In this document: piece by piece, positions 34,828-46,590 of the stretch
Numbering within the stretch: the stretch's first letter is position 1
Layout: every line of letters starts with the position of its first letter
NCBI RefSeq assembly: GCF_046592965.1
Contig: NZ_JBISBV010000005.1
Coordinates: forward strand, 186,001-250,000
DNA length: 64,000 bases
Origin: Marivita sp046592965
GTDB lineage: Bacteria; Pseudomonadota; Alphaproteobacteria; Rhodobacterales; Rhodobacteraceae
Reading direction: 5' to 3'
Translations under genes and position numbers: made by a program
The notes under the pieces: model-generated
Database searches by the model: none
What the model was told of the DNA's origin: nothing
The model's input: only the letters and a program-made list of their open reading frames with translations

Positions 34828-35837
34828 TACGGCTCTCCAAATTCTATCGCGCGCCAGAGCGAAAGCGCTTGGCGCGTTTCCAACACATCATGCACACGGA
34901 TCACTTGCACCCCTTGCGATGCAGCGTGCAAGGCCACGGCGATCGAGCCAGGCATTCGTGTGTCCGCTTTGCCCGCACCCGTAATCGTACCGATGAACTT
35001 TTTGCGGGATGCACCCAACAGGATCGGACAACCCAAGCCGTGAAACAGGGATAGATCGCGCAACAGCGTCAGGTTGTGCTCTTGTGTCTTGCCAAACCCG
35101 ATGCCCGGATCGACGATGATCCGGTCTCGGGCAATGCCAGCACGAACCAACGCGTCAACGCGGGCGTCCAGGAAATCATAGACGTCAAACCGCACGTCAT
35201 CATAGCGCGGCGCGTCCTGCATGGTTTGGGGGTCACCTTGCGCGTGCATGACGCAGACAGGAACTCCATGCGCGGCGCAAAGCGGCGCGAGGTCGGGATC
35301 ATAGGTGAAACCGGACACATCATTGACCAACGTCGCCCCCGCCTTCAACGCGGCCTCGGCCACCGCAGCTTTGCGCGTGTCGATCGAGATCGGAACGCCA
35401 AGCTCCGCAGCAATGGCGGCAATCGGGACAGCGACGCGTGCAATCTCTTCTTCAATCGCGATGGTGTCGGCACCCGGACGCGTACTCTCGCCGCCGACGT
35501 CTATGATATCAGCGCCATCGGCCGCCATCTGGCGCGCGTGGTTCAGCGCCGCCTCATGGCTCGCAAAGCGCCCGCCGTCGGAAAAGCTGTCGGGTGTCAC
35601 GTTCAGGATGCCCATCAGCGAGGTGCGAGACATGTCGCACCCGGCAATCGCGGCGCGCGGGGCGGTCAGGCGCTCCAGCACATCGCCCGGCACATCTGCC
35701 GCCGGTACAATCGACGCAGCACTGGTGCGGTCTTGCGCAACGACATCGCTGAACCACAACGGCGAACCCGCAAGCGGCAGCGCGCCAGCGGGGCGCGGCA
35801 GGCCGGATCGGGGCAGGGGGCGGTAATAGGTGCTCAT
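34827..35837 (-). CDS. folP: Dihydropteroate synthase
   Basis: Condenses hydroxymethyl-dihydropterin pyrophosphate with p-aminobenzoate in folate synthesis. 336 aa; the core begins LMGILNVTPDSFSDGGRF and contains DVGGESTRPGA, VNDVSGF, VCVMHAQGDPQTMQ, DPGIGFGKT and GASRKKFIG. About 70 residues precede the core, more than in E. coli FolP (282 aa); the extension does not resemble a known domain to me. Order folB-like, folP, glmM on the minus strand. Confidence 0.94.
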   Translation of the reverse strand: MSTYYRPLPRSGLPRPAGALPLAGSPLWFSDVVAQDRTSAASIVPAADVPGDVLERLTAPRAAIAGCDMSRTSLMGILNVTPDSFSDGGRFASHEAALNHARQMAADGADIIDVGGESTRPGADTIAIEEEIARVAVPIAAIAAELGVPISIDTRKAAVAEAALKAGATLVNDVSGFTYDPDLAPLCAAHGVPVCVMHAQGDPQTMQDAPRYDDVRFDVYDFLDARVDALVRAGIARDRIIVDPGIGFGKTQEHNLTLLRDLSLFHGLGCPILLGASRKKFIGTITGAGKADTRMPGSIAVALHAASQGVQVIRVHDVLETRQALSLWRAIEFGEP

Positions 35838-35876
35838 GCACGGTCAATGAAACGCGCCGCGCATTTTGACAAGCAC

Positions 35877-36803
35877 TTAGAGCACGGTTTCGCCGATGGG
35901 CGCGTTGCGGACCGATACATGGTCCGACGGCGGAACGTCCGCGCCGATGCTCAAAAGCTCGCTAGCTTCCATCATCGCGGCAAACCACGTTGTCAGCGCG
36001 ACAGCATCGCTGAACGCTGATTTCGGACCATCTACGGCATCCAGAACAATCTTCGATGGCGCCCACACGCAGACCTGCCCGTTCTTCATCGCCCAATCAA
36101 GCTCGGTGCGTGTGGAGACGACCTTGCATCGCGTGTCGCGCGCGGCCAGAACCCAACCGTTCTGTTCGATTGCCAAAAGGTCGATCCGTCTTTGCGCCAA
36201 CGGATGCGTGACCTTCGGACGCGGACCGTCGGGCAGCCCGACAGTCAAGATCAGCGGCGCAGTTTGGGATTGCAGGGCGTCGATCCAGGTACCCAGATGC
36301 TCTGACCGCAATGCGTCGTTCGAAAGATAAACCACACGCGGATGCGGCCGTAGGTGCTCGGCATCCGTCGCCGCGTCGCCCAAATCCGCTCGCGAGCGCA
36401 CAATCTCGACCCCCAACGCCCCCGGTCCACGGTCCAGTTTCTCGATCCGCACGAAGGTTCGCAGCGCTTGGGGTTCCAGCAAAATACGCTCTGCGATCCG
36501 GGCCGCCAGCGTTTCGAGCAGGTTCACGCGCTCTTCTGCAAGCTCGGTCGCGATCGCTTCGGTCACCCGATCATAGGACAGGATGCGATCAACGTCATCG
36601 TCAATAAGTCCAACGATCGGTTGCACTTCCACGACGATGTTAAAGCAAATTCGCTGGGTCGTCCCACGCTCGGACTGGAACGCACCGATCTCGACCTCGA
36701 CGATATGGTCGCGCAACGAGATGCGGTCGACCGGGCCGTCAGCCGCCGTGGCGATTGCTCGCTCGGCGGGGTGCGCAAATGCCTGTCGGATTTCGGTGCT
36801 CAT
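35877..36803 (-). CDS. folB: Dihydroneopterin aldolase (FolB-like) with an extra C-terminal domain
   Basis: 308 aa, about 2.5 times a normal FolB (about 120). Residues about 25-140 are FolB: SLRDHIVEVEIGAFQSERG, LSYDRVTEAIA, LLETLAARIAERIL and VRIEKLDRGPGALGVEIVRS, with the catalytic lysine in VRIEK. The rest (about 155-308: PRVVYLSNDALRSEHLGTWI, LLAIEQNGWVLAARDT, SAFSDAVALTTWFAAMM) is a separate domain. It is weakly reminiscent of a small amino-acid-kinase fold, but I cannot confirm this. It sits 39 bp before folP, so the folate assignment is safe for the N-terminal half. Confidence 0.8.
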   Translation of the reverse strand: MSTEIRQAFAHPAERAIATAADGPVDRISLRDHIVEVEIGAFQSERGTTQRICFNIVVEVQPIVGLIDDDVDRILSYDRVTEAIATELAEERVNLLETLAARIAERILLEPQALRTFVRIEKLDRGPGALGVEIVRSRADLGDAATDAEHLRPHPRVVYLSNDALRSEHLGTWIDALQSQTAPLILTVGLPDGPRPKVTHPLAQRRIDLLAIEQNGWVLAARDTRCKVVSTRTELDWAMKNGQVCVWAPSKIVLDAVDGPKSAFSDAVALTTWFAAMMEASELLSIGADVPPSDHVSVRNAPIGETVL

Positions 36804-36926
36804 CGCGCGTCCTTGAGTATCGATTCCCAGTATCGGGATATCAGAGGGTGCGACGAACGCAAATGCCGCGAAGGGGCGTATCAGACGCCGCTCGCGACAG
36901 GGAAGGGGTGACGGCCGGTTTTCAGT

Positions 36927-37559
36927 TCAGCTGTTCGAGCTGACGCGCCATGTGTGGCGATAAAACAGGTGCACGCCGATGGAGGCCGTTTTCGTGTATG
37001 TGCGCGACCAGCGCGGGTTGACGGCATTGGTGTGATAATGTGTGGCTCCATCGGTCAGGTCGAGCGGTGCAACCCCGTCGAGAATGGCGCGCGCCACCTT
37101 GCCCACACGCTCCCAGGCGCGTGGTTCGCGAATGCGCTCGGGAATGCCGTCGCAGGTATAGGTGAACTGGCACTGGTACTTGCGCCCGGTGCCCTGATTG
37201 ATCACGCCGCAGACATTGTCCGGAAACCGGCTGCTCTTGACGCGGTTCATGATCACTTCGGCCACGGCGAACTGCCCCTTGACCGTCTCGCCGCGCGCTT
37301 CGAAATAGAGCGCCTCGGCCAGACATTCCCACTGCGCGCCACCTTCAGCTTTGCTTTGGCTGTTCAGCCAGGAGGTGTTGTAGACCGCAGTCTCGCGCGA
37401 CGTGGGCGTCACCAGCGAAGTCAGGTGAGATTGGCCCGCAGCGTCCAATCCGTTTTTCTCCTGTTGCAAGAGCGACGCAGCCGCGTCTTGCGACCGTTCT
37501 GCGACGGCCGGCGATGTCAGCATGGCCGCAGCCACGATCAATGCAAAAATTCTCGTCAT
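36927..37559 (-). CDS. SleB-like cell wall hydrolase
   Basis: 210 aa, exported: signal peptide MTRIFALIVAAAMLTSPAVA. The catalytic Hydrolase_2 domain begins ECLAEALYFEARGETVKGQF with the conserved glutamate, followed by VAEVIMNRVKSSRFPDNVCG and TDGATHYHTNAVNPRW near the end. Family members cleave peptidoglycan (spore-cortex enzymes in Bacillus); here a role in wall remodelling is inferred. 123 bp separate it from the folB-like gene. Confidence 0.88.
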   Translation of the reverse strand: MTRIFALIVAAAMLTSPAVAERSQDAAASLLQQEKNGLDAAGQSHLTSLVTPTSRETAVYNTSWLNSQSKAEGGAQWECLAEALYFEARGETVKGQFAVAEVIMNRVKSSRFPDNVCGVINQGTGRKYQCQFTYTCDGIPERIREPRAWERVGKVARAILDGVAPLDLTDGATHYHTNAVNPRWSRTYTKTASIGVHLFYRHTWRVSSNS

Positions 37560-37715
37560 GACGAGTTTTCATCTCGCGATGTTGTGGGTGGCGGCTAGAC
37601 ACACAAACAAACTGGCAGCGCCGCGCAATCGAGCGGGCTGTTAGCGAAAAATAGCTCTTCCCACAAGGCATGGGAGATATGCACCAGACGCAACCCGGTG
37701 TTTGCGGTCAAAATG

Positions 37716-37742
37716 GGGCGAAATCTGGGCGGTATTTCGCCC
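37716..37742 (-). terminator. Hairpin after the PPDK-like gene, probable terminator
   Basis: Perfect 9-bp stem GGGCGAAAT / ATTTCGCCC with a 9-base loop, starting 4 bp beyond the stop codon of the minus-strand gene, followed on that strand by CATTTTG. The T run is short, so termination strength is uncertain. Confidence 0.6.
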
Positions 37743-37746
37743 GCCG

Positions 37747-40296
<2,550 letters not shown>

Positions 40297-40367
40297 TGCG
40301 GCACCTTTTGGTTTGGGCGCAGCATAAGGCCGCTCTGCGCACTGGCAAGAGGTGTTTGTCCGCAGCC

Positions 40368-42539
40368 TCAGCCCTCGATGCGGGTCAGGTCGGCCACCTG
40401 CAGACAGGTGGTCCGGATGCTGCTGAGCAGGTTCAGGCGGTTTCGGCGCAATACTTCGCTTTCGGCGTTGACCTGCACGGCCTCGAAAAACGCATCGACC
40501 GGGGCGCGCAGATCAGCCATTGCCGCCATTGCGGTGCCAAAATCCTGTGCCGCCATCGCCGGGACAATCTTGGACTCGGCAACCTCCAGCGCCTCGAAAA
40601 GGGCGATCTCCGTCGGGTCTTCGGCAAATTTTGCATCGCCGCCGAAGGAATATTCAACCCCGTCCTTTTCCTCGGCCTGGCTCAAGATATTGTTCGCGCG
40701 CTTGAAGCCTTGGACAAGGTTTTCGCCGTCTTCGGTGTCAAGAAACGCTTGTAACGCTTTGGCGCGTTTGACCAAAAGTGCCAGATCATCATTGCCTTCC
40801 ATCGCGATGCAAGCGTCGATCACGTCATGACGAATACCTTGGTCGCGCAGGTAGACTTTCAGGCGGTCGTGGAAGAAAGACAACAATTCCGGACCGTTTT
40901 GATGAGCGACCCTACCGTCTGGAAGTCTGGTCTCCGCAATGACGATTGGAGCATGACCCCTAGCAGCTGCTTCGGACGGGCCAAGACGCGAATTGACGAT
41001 AGACCGGTCGATGCGCGGAAAGTGGGCATAAAAAAGGTCGTGCAGAAGTACCGAGTCGTGCTGTTGTAACACCAACCGGATCACCCCCAGCGCCGCCCGG
41101 CGCAGGGCGAACGGGTCTTTCGACCCCGTTGGCTTTTCGTCAATCGCCCAGAATCCGGTCAGTGTGTCGATCTTGTCGGCCAGCGCGACGGCCACGGAGA
41201 CCGGAGCGGTTGGCACGTCGTCCGATGGCCCGAGCGGCGAATAATGCTCTTGGCAGGCGGCGCCAACCTCGGACGGCAAACCTGCGGCATCGCTGTAATA
41301 GCGGCCCATAAGCCCTTGAAGTTCCGGAAATTCATACACCATCTCTGATGCCAGATCGGCTTTGGCCATGCGCGCGGCCTGTTCCGTCAAATCCGCATCC
41401 GCGCCGACAACCGGCGCAAGTTCGCGCGCCAGGGCAGCCACGCGGTCGACCTTGTCTTTGACGCTGCCGAGCTTGTTGTGGAATGTCACGGCCTCCAGCG
41501 CATCGAGCCAGGGCTGCATCTTTTCGCCCTTCGCCACGCGCAAGTCATTGTTCCAGAAAAATTTAGCGTCGGCGAGACGCGCCGACAGAACCTTCTGGTT
41601 GCCGGCAAGGATAGTCGCGCCGTGATCGGCGGTTTCAACGTTCGCCACGGTGATGAAGCGCTCGATCTGGCCAGTCTTGGGATTGCGCACCGAAAAGAAC
41701 TTCTGATGTTCCTTCATAGAGGTCTGCAACACCTCCGCCGGAAGATCGAGGAACTCCGATCCGATCTCCCCCAACAAGACGACCGGCCATTCGACAAGCC
41801 CGGCGACCTCGGCCAAGAGACCTGCGTCGTCAACAACGTCCAACCCGTTTGCGAACGCCTGATTGGTCGCATCGTGCCAGATCGCGTCGGCCCGTTCGCG
41901 CCCATCGAGAATGACATGCGCTTTCTTCAGCTTGGCCTCATAGTCGTCAAACCGGATCACATCAAATGCGTCCGGCGCCATGAAGCGATGCCCCTTCGTG
42001 CTGCGCCCCGACGTGATCCCGTCCACGTTCAATGGTACGATCTCCGATCCATCTTCGGCCGACAGCACGCAGATGATGGAATGCAGCGGGCGCACCCAGC
42101 GCAAGGTTCCGTCACCCCAGCGCATTGATTTCGGCCACGGGAAGTTGCGGATGGTGTCTTCCAGAACTTCGGCGACAATCTCTGCGGCAGGGCGGCCCGG
42201 CTTGTCGATCACCGCATAAAAAACGCGCCCCTTTTTCTCGTCGCGCTCGACCAGATCGGTGCGTGCCACACCGGCACCGCGCAAGAACCCCTCGATCGCC
42301 TTTTCGGGCGCGTCGACGCGGGGGCCTTTGCGCTCTTCTTTGACATCGGGCGAGCGGTCGGTCAGCGTATCGACCCGCAGCGCCAGACGGCGGGGCGTGG
42401 CATAGGCGGCGGACCCGGCATAGGTCAGTCCCGCCTCGACCAGCCCGTTGGTGATGCGTGACTTCAGGTCGTCTGCGGCCTTGGCCTGCATCCGTGCGGG
42501 GATCTCTTCGGAAAAAAGCTCGATTAACAGGTCGGGCAT
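40368..42539 (-). CDS. glyS: Glycyl-tRNA synthetase beta subunit
   Basis: Tetrameric (alpha2-beta2) GlyRS; the beta chain binds the tRNA. 723 aa from MPDLLIELFSEEIPARMQAK; the ATG at 42569 adds ten unrelated residues inside the preceding gene. Later signatures: WPVVLLGEIGSEFLDLPAEV, MKEHQKFFSVRN, DLASEMVYEFPELQGLMGRY and a C-terminal DALR-like helical region. The start overlaps the stop of the DUF6446-like gene by one base (TGATG), so its translation depends on that gene, not directly on glyQ. Confidence 0.95.
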   Translation of the reverse strand: MPDLLIELFSEEIPARMQAKAADDLKSRITNGLVEAGLTYAGSAAYATPRRLALRVDTLTDRSPDVKEERKGPRVDAPEKAIEGFLRGAGVARTDLVERDEKKGRVFYAVIDKPGRPAAEIVAEVLEDTIRNFPWPKSMRWGDGTLRWVRPLHSIICVLSAEDGSEIVPLNVDGITSGRSTKGHRFMAPDAFDVIRFDDYEAKLKKAHVILDGRERADAIWHDATNQAFANGLDVVDDAGLLAEVAGLVEWPVVLLGEIGSEFLDLPAEVLQTSMKEHQKFFSVRNPKTGQIERFITVANVETADHGATILAGNQKVLSARLADAKFFWNNDLRVAKGEKMQPWLDALEAVTFHNKLGSVKDKVDRVAALARELAPVVGADADLTEQAARMAKADLASEMVYEFPELQGLMGRYYSDAAGLPSEVGAACQEHYSPLGPSDDVPTAPVSVAVALADKIDTLTGFWAIDEKPTGSKDPFALRRAALGVIRLVLQQHDSVLLHDLFYAHFPRIDRSIVNSRLGPSEAAARGHAPIVIAETRLPDGRVAHQNGPELLSFFHDRLKVYLRDQGIRHDVIDACIAMEGNDDLALLVKRAKALQAFLDTEDGENLVQGFKRANNILSQAEEKDGVEYSFGGDAKFAEDPTEIALFEALEVAESKIVPAMAAQDFGTAMAAMADLRAPVDAFFEAVQVNAESEVLRRNRLNLLSSIRTTCLQVADLTRIEG

Positions 42540-43066
42540 CAGTTGCCTCCGGGTTCGCGTTGCGGGCAATCGTCGCCCAGCGGCGAGCCGTCATAGGCCT
42601 TGTCGCCGCAATCGTTGATTTCGTGCCAGATATAGCCGCGTCCGTCTTCGGTGATCGCGACCACGCGGTCGATGCCGAATTCGCGGTTGCGTTCGCTGAC
42701 AAACACATGCGCGCGGCCATCGGCCATGTCATCGCCGATCGCGTCGGCGTCAAAACACTCGAACCATGCCGGTGCGTTGCGCGGAGCGGCGCCGGTGTAT
42801 TCCTCATAGGTGCCGCGCAAGGTCGACAGCGGGGTGCGCGTGGTAAAGCAGGCGCGATAGCGGATGGGTGAGCTGTCGGCGTCAATGGCCTTGAAATCCT
42901 CGTAGAGGATTGTCTCGCGCCGTCCGTCGAGCGTTGTCAGCTGCACATCGTCCGTCCCGGTCGGAACCACGTTTTCGTAATACGCGTAGACCTGGAGGTA
43001 ATACATCGCCACCCCGGCGACGAGCGCGCAGATCAGGATGACCGCGGCAAGGAATTTTCCGGTCAT
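42539..43066 (-). CDS. Single-span envelope protein, DUF6446-like, inside the glyQ-glyS operon
   Basis: 175 aa: an N-terminal span (FLAAVILICALVAGVAMYYL) and a soluble, probably periplasmic domain with four to five cysteines (RACFTTR, WFECFDAD, INDCGDKAY, GDDCPQRE) that could form disulfides. It resembles the Rhodobacterales family I know as DUF6446; this name is from memory. Three bases separate it from the methyltransferase stop and it overlaps the glyS start, so it is co-translated with both. Function unknown. Confidence 0.75.
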   Translation of the reverse strand: MTGKFLAAVILICALVAGVAMYYLQVYAYYENVVPTGTDDVQLTTLDGRRETILYEDFKAIDADSSPIRYRACFTTRTPLSTLRGTYEEYTGAAPRNAPAWFECFDADAIGDDMADGRAHVFVSERNREFGIDRVVAITEDGRGYIWHEINDCGDKAYDGSPLGDDCPQREPGGN

Positions 43067-43069
43067 CGT

Positions 43070-43774
43070 TTATTTCCAATCCATGTTGACGACAGGTTGC
43101 GACATGCCGGCAGCACGCACACGCAACGCGTCGGTACGCTCGGACAGTGCAGGGATGCGGCTTTCGTGGGTTTCCACGAACATGTATCCGACCCGATCCA
43201 GAACAGGGGTGTCGAACAGAGCCTCGAGCAATGGCACCTCTGCACCCTCGATGTCCATCTTGATCACGCCGACCTCTGTGTCGAGCGCTGCAAGAAACGC
43301 AGGGAAGTCGATCACGCTGACGTCAATCGCGGTCGACGTGTCGACGTTGCACTTGTCCGACATCAGCGAGGAGGATTGCGATTGTATTTCGCGATCGGTG
43401 TCAAAGGCCGCCGTGCGGTAAAAGGGCAGGGTGCCGTCCTGCGTGCCTGCGGCGGCTTCGATCACCTCGACATTTTGCAAATCGCCAAGGCGTTCGCGCA
43501 GATGCGATGCGGTCCAGGGATCAGGCTCGAACGCATAGACCCTGGAGGCATAAGGCGCCATCGCGCGGGTGTGCTGACCCAGATTGGCTCCAAGATCGAT
43601 GCAGACCGTTCCCGCCGAGCGTGCGAGCGCGTCGCGAAACGCGGCTTCGGCAATCGGCGTTTCGACCAGCTTGCGCAGCTTGCGGCGGTATTTAAGCCCT
43701 ATCGCCCCCGGCACATGCTGGAGCAGGGCGTATTTGGCCCGCCGCAGGGGTGTATTTCGCCCGGTGCCTGCCAT
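43070..43774 (-). CDS. FkbM family methyltransferase inside the glyQ-glyS operon
   Basis: 234 aa SAM-dependent methyltransferase. SAM-site motifs: VCIDLGANLGQHTRAMAPYA (motif I), VYAFEPDPWTASHLRER (motif II) and VIKMDIEGAEVPLLEALF with GYMFVETHE, all typical of FkbM. The ATG at 43774 overlaps the glyQ stop (TGATG); the longer frame to 43927 lies wholly in glyQ. FkbM enzymes usually O-methylate sugars or antibiotics, so its tight coupling to a tRNA synthetase is unexpected. Substrate unknown. Confidence 0.87.
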   Translation of the reverse strand: MAGTGRNTPLRRAKYALLQHVPGAIGLKYRRKLRKLVETPIAEAAFRDALARSAGTVCIDLGANLGQHTRAMAPYASRVYAFEPDPWTASHLRERLGDLQNVEVIEAAAGTQDGTLPFYRTAAFDTDREIQSQSSSLMSDKCNVDTSTAIDVSVIDFPAFLAALDTEVGVIKMDIEGAEVPLLEALFDTPVLDRVGYMFVETHESRIPALSERTDALRVRAAGMSQPVVNMDWK

Positions 43775-44703
43775 CAGGCCGCGTGCCCTCCGGCATCTGT
43801 CTGCACAAACGCGTCTGCACACATCTTGGCCAATGCGCGCACGCGTCCGATGTAGGATTGCCGCTCGGTCACGGAAATCACGCCGCGCGCGTCGAGCAGA
43901 TTGAAGATATGGCTGGCCTTGATGCACTGATCATAGGCGGGATGGGCCATGACGATCCGCATGCCGGTTTTCGGGTCGTCATGCGGTGCATCCAGAATAC
44001 GCGCACACTCGGCCTCGGCATCCTCAAAATGGCGCAGCAGAATGCCGGTGTCCGCGACATCGAAGTTCCAGCGTGAATATTCCTGCTCGGTCTGGCGAAA
44101 CACGTCGCCATAGGTCAGCGGGATCGGCGCGTCGGGATCGTTATAGGGCATGTCCATGACGTGATCGACGCCCAGCACATACATCGCCAGCCGCTCCAGA
44201 CCATAGGTCAACTCGCCGGACACAGGGTGGCAATCATGCCCGCCAACCTGTTGAAAATATGTGAATTGCGACACTTCCATCCCGTCGCACCACACTTCCC
44301 AGCCAAGGCCCCACGCGCCCAGCGTCGGGCTTTCCCAGTCATCCTCGACAAAACGGATGTCGTGCAACGCCATGTCGATCCCGATGGCCCGCAGCGACCC
44401 GAGATACAGGTCTTGCAGGTTCGCCGGTGAGGGTTTGATCAGCACCTGATATTGGTAATAGTGCTGCAAGCGGTTCGGGTTTTCGCCGTAGCGCCCATCG
44501 GTCGGGCGGCGCGAGGGTTGCACGTATGCGGCGGCCCAGGGTTTCGATCCGAGCGAGCGCAGCGTGGTTGCCGGGTGAAACGTGCCAGCCCCCACTTCCA
44601 TGTCGTAAGGCTGGAGCATGGCGCAGCCCCGAGAGGCCCAATAGGTTTGCAGGCGCAGGATGATTTCCTGAAAACTGCGCGGCTTTGTTACGGTCTGGTC
44701 CAT
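43774..44703 (-). CDS. glyQ: Glycyl-tRNA synthetase alpha subunit
   Basis: Catalytic subunit of alpha2-beta2 GlyRS. 309 aa, near the family length. Seen: SFQEIILRLQTYWASRGCAM, LQPYDMEVGAGTFHPATTLR, YVQPSRRPTDGRYGENPNRL and QHYYQYQVLIKPSP, all diagnostic. First gene of the five-gene minus-strand operon; the divergent trypsin-fold gene starts 153 bp away. Confidence 0.96.
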   Translation of the reverse strand: MDQTVTKPRSFQEIILRLQTYWASRGCAMLQPYDMEVGAGTFHPATTLRSLGSKPWAAAYVQPSRRPTDGRYGENPNRLQHYYQYQVLIKPSPANLQDLYLGSLRAIGIDMALHDIRFVEDDWESPTLGAWGLGWEVWCDGMEVSQFTYFQQVGGHDCHPVSGELTYGLERLAMYVLGVDHVMDMPYNDPDAPIPLTYGDVFRQTEQEYSRWNFDVADTGILLRHFEDAEAECARILDAPHDDPKTGMRIVMAHPAYDQCIKASHIFNLLDARGVISVTERQSYIGRVRALAKMCADAFVQTDAGGHAA

Positions 44704-44856
44704 CGTCGTCGCACCCCGGTTTGCGTTGGCGTCTGATTAGGCTGTGGGGCCTTGAGGGTCAATTGCACCCAAGGCTCTATTTTCGCGTTCCAGTGGCGAG
44801 ACATTCTTGCTAATGCAGGGCGTTGAAACTGGTTTTTTCGGGCGGGTGACAGTCGA

Positions 44857-46590
44857 ATGATGCGCAATGTCTTTTTTTCCATGCTGGCCACTTTGGTGTT
44901 TTGGGTCCAGCCGGTGGCGGCGCAGGACACCAGTTATATCCAGATCGAGGCACAACCGAGCCTGTCCGCGGCGGAAGGGAGGCTGCGCGATTACGCAGCT
45001 CAGCTTGCCGACGTCAACGGCTTTGATCTGGGGCGCGGATGGTACGGCATTGCCCTTGGTCCCTATCCGCGCGACGAAGCGGCGGCGATCCTGCGCAATC
45101 TGCGTGCGCGTGGCCTGATCCCGAGCGACAGCTATGTCGAAGGCCCCGAACGCTACGGCCAGCGCATATGGCCCATCGGTGCAGGCCCGGCGGTCAGTGC
45201 GCCAATCGTCGAGACACCGAGCGTCGAAGCATCCGAACCGGCAGACTCCACACCGCCGCAAGCGGCCGACGAAACACCCCGCGAGGCGCGCGCCTCGGAA
45301 GCGAATTTGAACCGGATCGCCCGTCAGGACATCCAGATCGCGCTCAAATGGGCGGGGTTTTACAACGCTGGAATCGACGGCGCGTTCGGGCGCGGCACCC
45401 GATCCGCCATGGCCGCGTGGCAACAGGCCAATGGCTTTGATGACACCGGCATCCTCACCACCGGCCAGCGGGCAGAATTGTTCCGCCAATACAACGCGGT
45501 GCTTGACGGGATGGACCTGCAAACCGTGCGCGAAACCCGTGCCGGAATCATGATTGACTTGCCCTTGGGCGCTGTCGGATTTGATCGCTATGACAGCCCG
45601 TTTGCGCATTTCGGCGCGACGGGGGCTGTCGAGGGTGCACAGGTCTTGCTGATCAGCCAACCGGGCGACCGGGACCGGCTTGCCGGGCTTTACGAGATCA
45701 TGCAGACACTCGAAATTGTTCCACTCAAGGGCGACCGCGACCGCAAGCGCGACAGCTTCACCCTGACCGGAGAGAATGCAAGAATCGTGTCCCACACCGA
45801 AGCCCGGCTGACAGACGGTGCGATCAAGGGGTTCACCCTTGTCTGGCCCGCCGGCGATGAGGAGCGTCGCACCCGTATTCTGGCCGCGATGCAGAACAGT
45901 TTCACGCCAATCGACGGCGTGCTTGATCCGGCCGTGATTGCCGACGACACGCAGCGCGTCGATCTGGTGGCCGGGCTTGAGATTCGCAAACCCAAACTGA
46001 CCGCCTCGGGCTTTTTCGTTGATCGTCAGGGCCGGGTGGTCACAACGCAGGCTGCGGTCGCCGCATGCGGGCGCATCACGCTCAACGGAGAATACGACGC
46101 ACAGGTCGTGGCAACCGATCAGGCGTCGGGCATCGCGGTGTTGCAAGCGACGCAACCGCTGTCGCCGACGGCCGTGGCGCAGTTCAGCAACGGCACGCCG
46201 CGACTGAAGTCGGAAATTGCCGTGTCGGGCTATTCCTTCGGCGGCGTCCTGTCTTCGGCGACGCTCACGTTCGGCAGGCTTGCCGATCTGCGCGGACTCG
46301 ATGGTGAGGATACGATCAGCCGTCTTGCCATCAGCACGCTGGACGGCGACGCTGGTGGTCCGGTGCTGGACGATAGCGGCGCGGTGGTCGGCATGTTGAT
46401 GCCGCGCGATGCGGGCGGGCGGCAACTTCCTTCCGATGTCAGCTTTGCCACCAAGAGCGATACGCTTCGCGCCATACTGGAGCGGGCAGGCATCAGCGTT
46501 CAGGCCACACCCGGCATGGCGCGGCTCGATCCGGTTGACCTGACCGAGAAAGGCACCGCGATCACCGTTCTGGTCAGCTGCTGGGAGTGA
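44857..46590 (+). CDS. Secreted trypsin-fold protein lacking the catalytic triad, with SPOR-like and peptidoglycan-binding domains
   Basis: 577 aa. Signal peptide (VFFSMLATLVFWVQPVAAQ, about 5-23); a SPOR-like domain (YIQIEAQPSLSAAEGRLRDY to about 95); a Pro/Ala linker; a peptidoglycan-binding type 1 domain (about 152-212: IQIALKWAGFYNAGIDGAFG); a middle region; and a DegP-like trypsin fold (about 380-550). In the fold the histidine motif V-T-N-x-H-V is VVTTQAAV (394-401), the aspartate motif D-I-A-L-L is GIAVL (425-429) and G-x-S-G-G-P is GDAGGP (497-502), so His, Asp and Ser are all replaced. Probably a wall-associated binding protein. It overlaps the convergent EamA gene by 17 bp. Confidence 0.85.
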   Translation: MMRNVFFSMLATLVFWVQPVAAQDTSYIQIEAQPSLSAAEGRLRDYAAQLADVNGFDLGRGWYGIALGPYPRDEAAAILRNLRARGLIPSDSYVEGPERYGQRIWPIGAGPAVSAPIVETPSVEASEPADSTPPQAADETPREARASEANLNRIARQDIQIALKWAGFYNAGIDGAFGRGTRSAMAAWQQANGFDDTGILTTGQRAELFRQYNAVLDGMDLQTVRETRAGIMIDLPLGAVGFDRYDSPFAHFGATGAVEGAQVLLISQPGDRDRLAGLYEIMQTLEIVPLKGDRDRKRDSFTLTGENARIVSHTEARLTDGAIKGFTLVWPAGDEERRTRILAAMQNSFTPIDGVLDPAVIADDTQRVDLVAGLEIRKPKLTASGFFVDRQGRVVTTQAAVAACGRITLNGEYDAQVVATDQASGIAVLQATQPLSPTAVAQFSNGTPRLKSEIAVSGYSFGGVLSSATLTFGRLADLRGLDGEDTISRLAISTLDGDAGGPVLDDSGAVVGMLMPRDAGGRQLPSDVSFATKSDTLRAILERAGISVQATPGMARLDPVDLTEKGTAITVLVSCWE

